This document shows positions 11,650 to 21,700 of a DNA stretch of 64,000 nucleotides, piece by piece. The DNA is from Armigeres subalbatus (lineage: Eukaryota > Arthropoda > Insecta > Diptera > Culicidae). Position 1 is the stretch's first letter. The number at the start of each line of letters is the position of its first letter. Location of the stretch: NCBI RefSeq assembly GCF_024139115.2, contig NC_085141.1, positions 37,640,120 to 37,704,119 on the forward strand, read 5' to 3'. A model generated the notes under the pieces. That model did not search any database and was not told where the DNA came from. It saw nothing but the letters and a program-made list of their open reading frames with translations. The position numbers and the translations under genes were made by a program.

Positions 11650-12459
11650 GTAAATTTTTTTTTTCTAAATGGACCGAAAATAATCATTCCAGTAAAAGTA
11701 AGCGAAGGAAAATCGAAGTAGTTCTCGGCGGTAATGACACTGTAGAAAAGGATCTTTGAGTCACAAGAAAAAATGCATATAGACGGGATTCAAATATGGT
11801 GAATTTGATTGACCTTGCCATCCTTCTTGTGTGCACCGAAAATCAAGTTTCAGCTAAAATTCTTCACGGCGATTGCAAAGAGGTATACTTACGTAAGTCC
11901 CCGCTAGTGCGATAGTTCGACTCTGAGATAAGGAAAAGATGTGAACTAGCTTGGGACGCGCGGACATCCATGCCAAAGACTTATGGGCGTCATATGTAGC
12001 AACAACTCCTGGAAATCATTGTGTCTAATTAAGGGAAACGTACGTTGTTTGGCACCTTCAGCAGGTCACGTAGTTTTTGAGACCAGAACGAGTACAAGAG
12101 AGATTTAAACGATCAGCGCTAAAGATACCGTGCAGAAGAGGAATCCTGAAAACTTGTCGCCGTATCCCGATAGATGTCGTTATCTAGGCTTAGACACACT
12201 GATAATCGTCGAAAAGTGTTGCAATCAACTGCTAGCTGCTAGACTATTGGCTGCTGAAACTGGTGCCCCTAATCTATTGTCAATGCCTGCGGAACACTAC
12301 TTTACTACGTCCGAACGGAGTTCTGATATAGTTAACTAAAGTCGTTTAAAACTGATCAATCCACTTTGCTCGTAAGGCGCCTCGACTCTTATATTGACTT
12401 GTCAGTTCGATATATCAATCTCATAAAGCGAACATAGATATAGAAGATTTGGGGTCATT
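11650..12459. other. Unassigned stretch
   Basis: No gene, array or inverted repeat was recognised. A 69-codon open frame at 12130-12339 has no identifiable feature. Confidence 0.4.
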
Positions 12460-12535
12460 TGTCTGAGAGGATGATTTGGTCGGACGCCATTTGGCCAAAT
12501 GCCGTTTGGCCGACTAGTTGAAGTTTGTTTCCTTT
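12460..12535. repeat. TTTGGCC minisatellite, small cluster
   Basis: Several spaced copies of a CATTTGGCCAAATG / TTGGCCGA motif at roughly 15-20 base intervals. The same degenerate motif family makes larger clusters at 41735-42400, 48700-48775, 55770-55925, 58520-59345 and 61680-61830. Confidence 0.7.
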
Positions 12536-12695
12536 TGATACGAAAATTATTTTGAGCTTTCAGTGGAATATATTTACTTGTCATAAGACGAGTTTGTACT
12601 ATTCCATTTAGTTCCACTACTTTATTGTACCTTTGAGAGATAAGAATTTTGACCTCAACAGTAAGGCCGTCTTCAGTGTCTCGTACTTGGTTCGA
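12536..12695 (-). repeat. Dispersed repeat, copy at 12.6 kb
   Basis: Read on the minus strand this aligns to 45415-45565 on the plus strand: AAGTACGAGACACTGAAGAC, then GTGGAA(C/T)TAAATGGA, then a TCGTCTTA segment in the same order. Its far end supplies the arm sequence seen in the inverted repeat at 11564-11649. Two diverged copies of one dispersed family; no coding sequence recognised. Confidence 0.75.
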
Positions 12696-12699
12696 CTTG

Positions 12700-13770
12700 T
12701 TTCCTTATTAAGTGTGTGAAGTGAGAAGTGAATATGTAGTGAAAAGAGAGAACTGAGAAAATGAAAATAAATTGTTCGAAGTGAGTACTGAGTAGTGAGA
12801 AGTAAGAAGCTTTCCCCCAAAGAAAACATTTATTTTGGTCTATTATTACGCATTAAAACTCAGATTCGCCTACATGGGTCTCAGTATGATAGTTATTATT
12901 AATTGTGTGTTCAAAAAATAGTAATCCAATCGGTTTTAAATTCATCACACTGCCATCGCCCACATGAGTCGCAGTTGAGCGCTGATAGTCACTATCAACT
13001 CCCCCAAAGTGAGCATGTTGTGTATCCGCGAGTACAGTTTTGTACTGCCTTCTCCCATATGGGTCTTTATTCTGCATTGAAAGTATCTTATTGTTCACCT
13101 AAAATCGCATTCCACCATCCCCTGAAAACATATTTTATTTTGGGTTACTGGGGTCATCTAAGCATAAAGTAGCGAAATGTGAGCAGTAACAAGTGAAAAG
13201 TTTAGTGAGAAATGAGGAATGAAATGTTTTAAGTAAGTAGCGAAAAGTGAGAAATGAGAAGTGAATAGTGTGATATGCGATGCGATAGGTCACTTCTCAA
13301 GAAGTAAGAAAAGAGAGAAATCAAAAGTAAGTGGTGAGAAGTAAGAGACGATAATTGGGAATTGAAAAGAGATATGAGACAGAAGAAAAAAAGAAGAAGG
13401 GAAAAGAGATAGAATAAATAAGAGCATAGAATGAAGAAATGAATGGAAGTAGGAAGAAAGAAGAAAGGAGAAAAAAGGAAGAAGGTCCAAGGAATGTATT
13501 AAGATTTATCTCTCAATATTTCATTCTCACATTTTACATGTCAAAACTGTCAGTTTTCACTTCTCACATCTCTTTTTTTCTCACTTCTAACTTCGCACTT
13601 CTCACTTTTCAATTCTTATTTCTCACATCTCATTTCTCATTTCTCCTTCCTAACGTTTCACTTCTCACTTTTTACTTCTCACTTTTCACTTCTCCCATCT
13701 CAATTCTCATTTCTCGCTCAGAAACTCATTTTTAACATTTGACTTCTCTCTTCATACTTTTCACGTCTCT
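12700..13770. repeat. Purine then pyrimidine minisatellite (AAGTGAGAAG type)
   Basis: 12705-12815 and 13170-13490 are purine-rich on the plus strand, built from loose 8-12 base units such as AAGTGAGAAG. 13550-13770 is the opposite, built from CTTCTCACTT. The two blocks are therefore an inverted arrangement of the same degenerate minisatellite, able to pair over about 250 bases. 12830-13165 between them holds three weakly similar blocks with a CCCA(C/T)ATG(A/G)GTC core. A small related patch lies at 61915-61990. Confidence 0.7.
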
Positions 13771-13839
13771 CTTCGAAAAACCTGGAAACCTCGATCGAAA
13801 AACCTGGATATTCTCGAAGCGCAGCCATAGAGTGTAGCA

Positions 13840-14030
13840 TGAATGGAAGATCGAGGACCAGTTGACCTCATTGTTCCTCGCCATGATCCAAGACATAAAT
13901 CATATGAATCCTTAATTAACGGCTACGCAGTCTCTTATGATTAAAACGAAATGTTTTATTCGTCCGACCTTTCGACCCGGGATTAGTGTCTTCTTCAGGG
14001 AAAGAATAATTGATTTGTTTTTTGTCTTAT
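13840..14030 (-). other. Retroelement 3'-end-like segment
   Basis: On the minus strand around 14010-13950 the sequence reads CCCTGAAGAAGACACTAATC then GGGTCGAAAGGTCGGACGAA. The CTGAAGA ... GAAA layout with a GAC/GTC pair between them resembles the hammerhead-like block found in terminal regions of Penelope-like elements, although the canonical core would be CTGATGA. Function and family are inference; no coding part is attached. Confidence 0.3.
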
Positions 14031-14049
14031 GTCATGTCTAACTTTAACT

Positions 14050-14830
14050 GTCTGCTCATTATGTTGTCGGTACATAGTTTCGGAATCACTTTTAGTTTCA
14101 CTAATGAACTACTGACGAAGCTTGTTTGGACAATGCGAGGTGAATGATGTTTCTGCGATCACCAAGCAATTGTGTTTTATACTTTGAGGAACATTCTTCT
14201 GAGGTCATCTTTCTTTGGAATATAGAATGGTGGTCTTGAGAAGAAACGATTTTTTAAATAATAAGCATTTCCAATCACTCATAGTGGCAAAACACAAACG
14301 CAGACTTTTGCAAGAAAATTTAAATTGGTTGCCATTAACGTTAACATCAACCACTTGATGGTTTTCCTCTGAAACGCTGAAGACATCATCCATGCGAATT
14401 AGTTTATTGCATGATCTCCCTCCAACGCGCTAGTGATGGTAACTTCTTGCCTTCGCCGAACGATTATGTTTTGCACTGTGAAGAAAATTCATCTCGGATC
14501 AAATTTCTCTTGTAAAATATGGTGGTCCAGGCAAGAACCGATTTCATTTCCAATCACTAATAGAAGCGATCATGTTTTGAAGAAAGTTCATCTCGGATAA
14601 ACTTTCTCGTGTTACTCTTCTCAATAATACGCATTTAAAATCACTAACAGCACATAACCAAACTCAGAATCTTGCGAGAAATTTTCGCTGATTTGCTGGT
14701 TACTAGTGAATGTACTTCGGAAAAACTCCTCTCAACTTTCTTCTAAATCTAATGGTGGTTCTGTAATGTACCGATTTATTTTCAAAAATCTCCAATCACT
14801 ATCAGCAACCACTCAATAGTTTGAATCTTT
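14050..14830 (-). repeat. Diverged tandem/dispersed repeat family, copy A
   Basis: Several sub-blocks recur here at about 180-200 base spacing: TTCATCTCGGAT...TTTCTC, ATATGGTGGT or AATGGTGGT, CCAATCACT, CAGA(A/C)TC/TTTTGC. The family matches 31150-31720 (shared CTTCGCC(G/T)A, ATTATG.TTTGCACT, TCCATGCGAA). A minus-strand frame at 14205-14393 starts MDDVFSVSEENHQVVDVNVN; the corresponding frame at 31157-31351 starts MDGVCSVSAAKHRMVEVDVN. Whether that reflects selection or only repeat homology is unresolved. Confidence 0.6.
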
Positions 14831-14889
14831 TTAGGCAAATCTTCCTTAAGAGTTGCTTCTTCTGCAAACGCCACCGATGCGAAAAATTT

Positions 14890-15022
14890 CACTTAAGTAC
14901 TGCTACCGGTCCGATGACTGCCACTGACGCCAATAATGCTGCTGATAAGGTAAAAAGGCCCGTAACCTTCAGCAAGCGTAAATACCAAAAGTTGATGTTA
15001 AAATCTAACTATTTCATTCGTA
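14890..15022 (+). repeat. Left copy of 125-bp duplication around an EN fragment
   Basis: ACTGCCACTGACGCCAATAA through ATTTCATTCGTAA is repeated at 15533-15657 with about ten differences and one 3-base indel. Both copies read the same open peptide, roughly TATDANN.ADK.KRPVTFSK then KSNYFIR. I do not recognise the peptide. The left copy is followed by GTAAGT, a good splice-donor consensus; the right one is not. Confidence 0.65.
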
Positions 15023-15532
15023 AGTGCTTCGGACTACAGCATACCGCGGGAAGCTGCGAAGTTTATGCATCAATGGCCATTGTCGTTCGATACGGTATGC
15101 AAACTGTCCGGTACGATGACCGGTCTATACATTCCCACCCTTCCTACCTGAGCGTTCATGTCACCGATGACGATTTTGACGTCCCGTAGTGGGCATCCAT
15201 CGTATGCCTGTTCCAGCTGTGCATAGAACGCTTCTTTCTCGTCGTCGGGTCTCCCTTCGTGTAGGCAGTGCACGTTGATGATGCTATAGTTGAAGAAACG
15301 GCCTTTTATCCTCAGCTTGCACATCCTTGCGTTGATTGGCTGCCACCCAATCACGCGTTGGCGCATCTTTCCCAGCACTATGAAGCCGGTTCCCAGCTCG
15401 TTGGTGGTGCCACAGCTTTGGTAGAAGGTAGCCGCTCGATGCCCGCTTGTATGTAATTCATCGTAGATAATCCTGTGGCAACCTGCGAAGCCTAGCGACT
15501 TGCAGTTCCATCGTCCAAGCTTCCAATCGTGA
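15023..15532 (-). pseudogene. RTE-like non-LTR endonuclease domain fragment
   Basis: The minus strand reads an APE-type endonuclease of the insect RTE-like class. A degraded N-terminal part (GRWNCKSLG, CGTTNELGTGF) leads into the open piece 15378-15070. That piece contains RVIGWQPINARMC, GRFFNYSIINVHC, the charged PDDEKEAFYAQLEQAYDGCP run, the catalytic-type block VIGDMNAQVG and SNDNGH. A stop after NDNGH interrupts CINFAASRG. Such domains nick target DNA to prime reverse transcription. RT is absent: the fragment is cut on both sides and lies exactly between the two copies of the 125-bp duplication. The RTE-like insertion at 60.0 kb belongs to a similar class but retains the opposite half. 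Confidence 0.85.
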
Positions 15533-15657
15533 AGCTGCTACTGACTGCCACTGACGCCAACAATAATGTTGCTGATAAGCTAAAAAGGCCCGTAACTTTC
15601 AGTAAGCGTAAATACCGAAAGTTGATATTAAAATCTAATTATTTCATTCGTAACGAT
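15533..15657 (+). repeat. Right copy of 125-bp duplication around an EN fragment
   Basis: Counterpart of 14890-15022. It continues past the shared end (CATTCGTAA) into CGATCTCCAAG, so the right copy probably carries the original flank. Differences from the left copy are a mixture of silent and replacement changes. Confidence 0.65.
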
Positions 15658-15688
15658 CTCCAAGTTAAGATTTTGATTCGACACTCAG

Positions 15689-16356
15689 TACCGTGGGGCA
15701 TCGAAATCCGTACACTTAAGCACCTTAGTATATGAAAAAGTCATTAGAAAATAGGAATCGAATGTAAATAAAACGTTTTTCATTGACATAGGAGCATGAA
15801 GGCTGCTACTTTTGAAATGTTTCACATTTACTCATTAAAAACTACGAAGAACATAATAAAATAATGAATAAAATCAACTACTCCTGACTCGAAATCCGTC
15901 CACCGCGGACGGATTTCGAATCATAGGACCAAAATCCGTACAGCTATTTTTTAACAAAATATTTAAATTGAAACAGTCTGAATGACGAATCTATCACTAA
16001 AAATAGTTCGATACGCACCTTAAGAAGCGATCCCTTTGATTTGTATTCCGCTTATCTTATGTAATGATTTGCAATTAGCAAAGAACCACAGTTACTTTTG
16101 GTGCAATAATGCTCTACCCAAAAACAAAATGGCGGCAAAATTCCGCGTTTGGTGGGTGGCGATTTGTTTTTGATTTTTGTTGTTTTAATTTCAAAGCCTT
16201 CTTTCCATTTCTATGCCCTAAAAGCTAACTGCCAAGTATCTGAACATGACAAGATAAATTATTTCTACATTAATTACCTTTAACCCCCTTTAATTTATTG
16301 ATACCTCATGAGGTGGACGGATTTCGGTGCTGTACGGATTTCGGTCCCGCACGGTA
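15689..16356. mobile_element. 664-bp MITE with TA target duplication (mariner-like)
   Basis: The element spans 15691-16354 with TA at 15689-15690 and 16355-16356. The left end CCGTGGGGCATCGAAATCCG matches the reversed right end CCGTGCGGGACCGAAATCCG (20 of 23 bases over the full repeat). The CGAAATCCGT core recurs inside: a perfect 12-bp palindrome at 15890-15901/15907-15918, a copy near 15930 and another near 16315. Terminal-motif repeats inside the element suggest multiple transposase-binding sites. No coding capacity. Assignment to the Tc1/mariner group rests on the TA and end structure. Confidence 0.8.
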
Positions 16357-16796
16357 TCGTTCGTCGGGTAAAACGTTGTCCAACGTCAAAAGATTGACAT
16401 TGTTATGCGGATGTGCCGCCTGGCCGCACAGTGGGACCAATTCCAAAAAAGACGGTCATAAATGTTAGAAGTGAATAAAATGGTCTAGCAGGCCACATAT
16501 TGTGATTTTTCATAGAATAGATGGTTCATCTTCACGGCATCAACGACCCGTAAGCTAAAGTACAACTATCGGAGCGAGAGGTGTAGCACCAGTCGTCGCA
16601 AACACGCTATAGTGCTCTAAGACAACGTGCTTGCACCAAGTGATGCCCCATCAAATATCAATGTGGTGTTCTTTTTCTATGAGCATCTCACATGTATTTA
16701 ATTACCGATTTCAGCCGCCTCACCGCAGTGCTAACGAAAAATTTATTTTATTGTTAGAAATTGTAAACATATGGAATAGGTTTAGGCGCACATAGG
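16357..16796. other. Unassigned stretch
   Basis: No coding motif, repeat or RNA gene was recognised. Confidence 0.4.
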
Positions 16797-16953
16797 CGCA
16801 CACATATTACGTAAGCACGTATGGGGGAGGGGGGTGGCTTCTATTGTTTTCTCACGGACCATGTAAATAAAAAAACATTTGTATGAAAGAAATCTTACAT
16901 GAGGGAGGGGGCGTCGGAAACCACAGAAAAAATGCTCACGTAATAAGTGTACG
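16797..16953. repeat. MITE-like repeat with TTACGTAAGCA ends, copy 1
   Basis: The left end (ATATTACGTAAGCACG) and the right end (TGCTCACGTAATAAGTGTAC) are imperfect inverse copies. The interior has two G-rich tracts (GGGGGAGGGG, GAGGGAGGGGG) and AATAAAAAAA. A second copy is at 55627-55765 with the same order of landmarks but without a clear right end. Confidence 0.7.
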
Positions 16954-16977
16954 ACCCCTAGACAATTTTAAGCTGAT

Positions 16978-17175
16978 GTCACACCCAAGATTTTTTTATG
17001 TACAGGTTATCCGACTTGTCAATATCCCCAACTCAGCCATCTTGGATTTTTGTATGGAATTTATGCTCGTTTGTTTACGTTTTGCACTGAAAATGTATGT
17101 TTTCCCCCCGCGCTGGTTATTCCCATCTACTGACGAAGTCGGATAACCTGTACATAAAAAAATCTTGGTCACACC
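16978..17175. mobile_element. 182-bp MITE with perfect 32-bp ends and 8-bp target duplication
   Basis: The element is 16986-17167. The first 32 bases (CAAGATTTTTTTATGTACAG...) are the exact reverse complement of the last 32. GTCACACC flanks both sides (16978-16985 and 17168-17175), an 8-bp target duplication, pointing to a hAT- or P-type transposase as mobiliser. The centre contains AGCCATCTTGGATTTTTGTA and GTTTACGTTTTGCACTGAAA, both found inverted at 33697-33760. Perfect ends and perfect duplication indicate a young insertion. Confidence 0.9.
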
Positions 17176-17971
17176 ATTGCATTGGGGCAAATGAGAAGTA
17201 GAACGAGAAGTGAAAACAAATTGTACGTTGCTGCTCTTATCAAAATTGATTGGCAAGGCCGAAAGGACCACCGTCAGTAAAACCGAAATAACTGAGCAGG
17301 CGGAGGGTGGCGGAACCTAATTTCTTCAGGATTGGATTCCTGCCAAAAAAAATGAAGCTTCAGTGTGAATTTCATTGATGGGTACCGATGGGTACCCTTT
17401 TGAATTTTACAACGAATATAGCAAGAAGATAATACAATAATAATTTTATACATAATAAAGACCGAGTACTTTCTGCGCGATCAAAAGTAATTTACGAAAG
17501 TTTAAGCGTGGCTTTATTAGTTTTAGCACTACACTTTGTAATGGTGCCAAATATTATAGGTTTGGGTGATGTATACGTTGTGGCCAACATAATGAAGCAG
17601 TAAGATAAATGTTACAAGATTTAACAGAATTAAAAATCGACAACATGCTCAACTTTTGTTGACTGTAAAAGTAAGATCCACCCGAATAAAATGACTCAAA
17701 ACTATGTTTACATCATCGTCAAGTATTCTACTAACAACCCATGACTCAAGTTATCAATTTAGATCATTTTGAAAAAATGGTTTTTGACCGCCTTTTTGAA
17801 GATTGGTCCTTCTGTAGGCCGTGACTGAGTGGCTGAAGACGATGGAGGAAAAAAATGGAAAATGGCTAACCATAAACGTTATACCGAAGAACAAAATCAC
17901 TCCTAATGCGATAGATCAAAATCTTTTCAAGGCCACGAAAGAGCCAATAGCTAAGTTTCTGGTCAACTGTT
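17176..17971. other. Unassigned left flank of the TTAA element
   Basis: An open frame beginning at 17821 reads TEWLKTMEEKNGKWLTINV and runs into the transposon at 17976, where its remaining codons come from the element's inverted repeat. The flank part (17821-17972) is about 50 codons and may be a fragment of an older gene or element; I do not recognise it. Confidence 0.35.
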
Positions 17972-18299
17972 TTAACCCTCAAACTGCCGGGACGAATCTT
18001 GACAACTTAAAACAGCTCGTTCTCGGTCAATTTTTAACTAAATTGCAAGCGGTTTCAACTGTGATCAAGGGGAATAGTAGTTCCAGCATGTAGATGGGTA
18101 AAATTCTCAAGATGACCCTCCCTCTTTTAGAGGGGGGAGTTTTGAAGTGTGGCATAAGTCATTTTTTGAGCAAATGTTTAGTATTTTGAAATTTTTAACG
18201 TCGTAACAGGTGTTTTAGTATTAGTAATTTATGGTCAATGTGAATGGTTGACAACAATGGTCAAATGAACATAAATTGATCTCCGGGTGACCTTCCAAT

Positions 18300-19770
18300 A
18301 GGTTCCGGAAACCCGGAATATCCGGTATAAAAGGTCATCATAGAATCACCGAATATATCGGTCTTCCGACACCTCAAACTTCTCAGAATCTCATAGGTAA
18401 CTTAGAAAACGCCATAGTTTCTTGGAAGGGTAAACTGGCCATTTGATGGCCACGGAACAGGTTCCGGAAACCCGGAATTTCCGGTACAAAAAGCCAACAT
18501 AAAACAACAAAACAAATTAGGCTTCCGACACCTCAAACTTCTCAGAATCTCATGGGTAACTTAGAAAACGTCATAGTTTTTCAGTAGGGTAAAATTGGCC
18601 AATGGCCATGCGATGGCCACGGAAAAGGTTCCGGAATCTCAGAATTTCCGGTACAAAAGGCAAAAATAAAACTTCATAACAAACTTGGCTTTCGACAACT
18701 CAATCCTCTCAGAATCTCATAAGTTATCTAGAAAACGCCTTAGTTTGTTGGTAGGGTAAAACTGGCCGTTCAGTGGCCATGGAACACGTTCCGGAAACCC
18801 GTGATTTCCGGTAGAAAATGGCCAACATAAAACTACACAATAACTTAGGCTTCCGACACCTCAAACTTCTCAGAACCTCATGATTAATCTACAAAACGCA
18901 ATAGTTTTTAGTAGAGAAAACTGGCCGTGCGGTGGCTATGGAACAGGTTCCGGAAACCCGGAATTCCCGGTACAAAAAGCCAACATAAAACAACAAAACA
19001 AATTAGGCTTCCGACACCTCAAACCTCTCAGAATCTCATAAGTAACTTAGAAAACGTCATAGTTTTTCAGTAGGGTAAAACTGGCCATGCGATGGCCACG
19101 GAAAAGGTTCCGGAAACCCGGAATTTCCGGTACAAAAGGCAAAAATAAAACTTCATAACAAATTTGGCTTCCGACACCGCAATCCTCTCAGAATCTCATA
19201 AGTTATCTAGAAAACGCCTTAGTTTCTTGGTAGAGTGAAACTGGCTGTGCGGTGGCCATGGAACAGGTTCCGGAAACCCGGAATTTCCGGTAGAAAATGA
19301 CCAACATAAAACTACACAATAACTTAGGCTTCCGACAACTCAAACTTCTTAGAATCTCATGAGTAATCTAGAAAACGCAATAGTTTTTTGGTAGAGTAAA
19401 ACTGGCCGTGCGGTGGCCATGGAACAGGTTTCGGAAACCCGGAATTTCCGGTACAAAAAGCCAACATAAAACAACAAAACAAATTAGGCCTCTCAGAATC
19501 TCATAAGTAACTAGAAAACGCCATAGTTTTTCAGTAGGGAAACCCGGAATTACTGGTACAAAAGACAAACATAAAACTACATAACAAAATTGGCTTCCGA
19601 CACCTCAAACTTCTCAGAATCTCACGAGTAATCTGAAAAAGGCCTTAGTTTCTTGGTAGGATAAAACTGGCCGTGTGATGGCCATGGAACAGGTTTCGGA
19701 AACCCGGAATTTCCGGTACAAAATGGCCAACATAAAACTACACAATAACTTAGGCTTCCGACACCTCAAT
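18300..19770 (+). repeat. ~160-bp tandem array, left arm
   Basis: About ten units. The landmark GGTTCCGGAAACCCGGAA begins at 18301, 18460, 18628, 18787, 18946, 19106, 19266 and 19427, a spacing of 159-168 bases. A shortened unit near 19540 and one at 19692 follow. Each unit also contains a GATGGCCAC-type block, CCGACACCTCAAACTTCTCA and GAAAACG(C/T)CATAGTTT. GGTTCCGGAAACC and CCGGAATTTCCGG are themselves palindromic. Open frames across it are not conserved unit to unit. Confidence 0.9.
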
Positions 19771-19967
19771 TAAAATTTCTCTTATATTTGAAACTGCCTA
19801 ACGTTTTTTTCAATTGACTAATCGCTTGACTGATTATCCCCTCAAATTAAAGTTCTTACTACTGACGCCAAATTATAAATGAACCAATACGCCAAAATGC
19901 TGGTGCTCGGATTAGATGAATGAATTAACAATTTCAAAGTTAACATATTTTTTATCAAGGTTTCTTT

Positions 19968-20740
19968 TACCCCTCAAACTGCCGGGACGAATCTTGACAA
20001 CTTGAAACAGCTCGTTCTCGGTCAATTTTCAACTAAAATGCAAGCGGTTACAACTGTGGTCAAGGGGAATAGTAATTTCAGAAAGTAGATGGGTAAAATG
20101 CTCAGGATGACTCTCCTTCTTTTAGAGGGGAGTTTTGTGTCATTTTAGAGCAAATGTTTAGTATTTTGAAATCATCATCATAACGGATGTTTTAGTATAA
20201 CTAATTAAGGGCCACGGTATAGATTCCGGAGACCCAAAATTAACGGTACAAAAGGCCTACGTTGAACTACAAAACAAATCAGTCTTCCGATACCTCAAGC
20301 TACTCAAAATCTCATGAGTAACTAAGAAAATGTCATAGTTTTCAGCATAGTTTTTTGTTAGGGTAAAACTGGCCATAGGATGATCACAGAAAATGTTTCG
20401 GAAACCCGGAATCTGCGGCACGAAAGGCTAACATAAAACTACAGTACAAATTAGTCTTCCGACACCTCAAACTTCTCAGAATATCATAAGTAATCCTGAA
20501 ATCTTCTTAGTTCCTTGGTAGAGTAAAAGTGGCCATGTGATGATCACGGAATAGATTCCAAAAGTCCGTATCAAGCAGTACAAAAGGCCATCATAGAACC
20601 TCGAAACTAAGCTGTCTCCGACACTTCAAACTTCTAAGAATCTCATGAGTAATTTTGAAAACGCCATAGTTTCATGATAGGTTTCGGGAACCCGGAATAT
20701 CCGGTACAAAAAGCCACGTTAGGCTATCGGAATGAGTTTT
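19968..20740 (+). repeat. Internal third copy of the terminal block plus units
   Basis: CCCTCAAACTGCCGGGACGA reappears at about 19973 in the same orientation as the left end, more diverged, preceded by TTTTAC rather than TTAA. It is followed by the same series (AGATGGGTAAAAT, TTTTAGAGGGG, GCAAATGTTTAGTATTTTGA) and about three diverged 160-bp units up to 20740. This looks like an older element of the same family nested in, or tandemly joined to, the outer one. Confidence 0.75.
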
Positions 20741-21700
20741 CCAGAGACTCCGAATCTTGTTCCGTGGCTATAAAATTGCCAGTATTTCTCTAAAAGAACA
20801 CTTTGGCATTTTCTGGATTACTCGAGTAATTCTCAGAAGTTCAAGGTGTCGGAAGACTGATTTGTACAGATGCTCTATGTAGGTCTTTTTCACTGGAAAT
20901 ACTGGATTTATGGAACCTGTTCTGTGGCCATTGCATGGCCATTTCTACCCTATAAACAACTACCATTTTGTGAAAAGTTTGAGGGGTCGATAGACTGATT
21001 TATTTTGTAGTTCTGTGTAGGCCTTTTTCTGTAACGTTGGATAGATCACTTGTATGTAGTGTCTTACGGAGTAAGATCTACCAAACCGAGCCCTAGCTAA
21101 ATCCATCTTCCGAGCTAGGGCTATAAGTTGTTTTAGTTAAGGATTACGCTACCAATAAAAGTATCTGAAGTATAACTGACCTAACTTTTCCCTGAAGATG
21201 ACGGAAATTCTCATTGCAAGACAAATGTTTTAGCTAGAAATGGTTTTGTACATATAGCTAAATCCCAGGTGTGGTGCTCTACTGGTGATATTGTAAAAGC
21301 AAGACAAATAGGTGGCTAGGGCTTCGATACTCGGTCAAATAACAGTTTTACGGTTATGTTTTCTCAAGGAAGGATTGAATTCTTATGATAAGGGGCGCAC
21401 ATTCAATGATATTGCTCTCTGTAAAGGGTCCAAATAGACTATCATGATCCTCTTGAGAGAGAAAAAGCAAGAACTATATCGAAACCGATACTGCATTGCT
21501 TAATGCTTATCAATAGTATTGGAGTAATTCGAGATGCACCTATACATTAAGAATACGGGGAATGCTGCGATAGATCTAATAGCTGGTCAAAGCGGTACAT
21601 CCGAGACTGATTTATTTTGTAGCTCTACTTTGATCTTTAGTAACGAGAAAGTAATGTAAGGTAAGATAAGGGTTTGGACCTGTTTTATAGTTCTATGTTG
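20741..21700. other. Centre of the TTAA element
   Basis: Degenerate reversed units occur to about 21030 (for example the reversed GGAACCTGTTCTGTGGCC near 20918). Then comes about 600 bp unrelated to the array, beginning with TAGTGTCTTACGGAGTAAGATCTACCA, which resembles 41350-41395. No coding sequence was recognised. The dispersed segment may be a separate insertion into the palindrome centre. Confidence 0.55.

Noticed and set aside
17821..18093. 90-codon frame continuing into QTAGTNLDNLKQLVLG, and its twin at 23376-23624
   Set aside because: The shared part is the terminal inverted repeat of the TTAA element read from both ends; the upstream parts are unrelated flanks.
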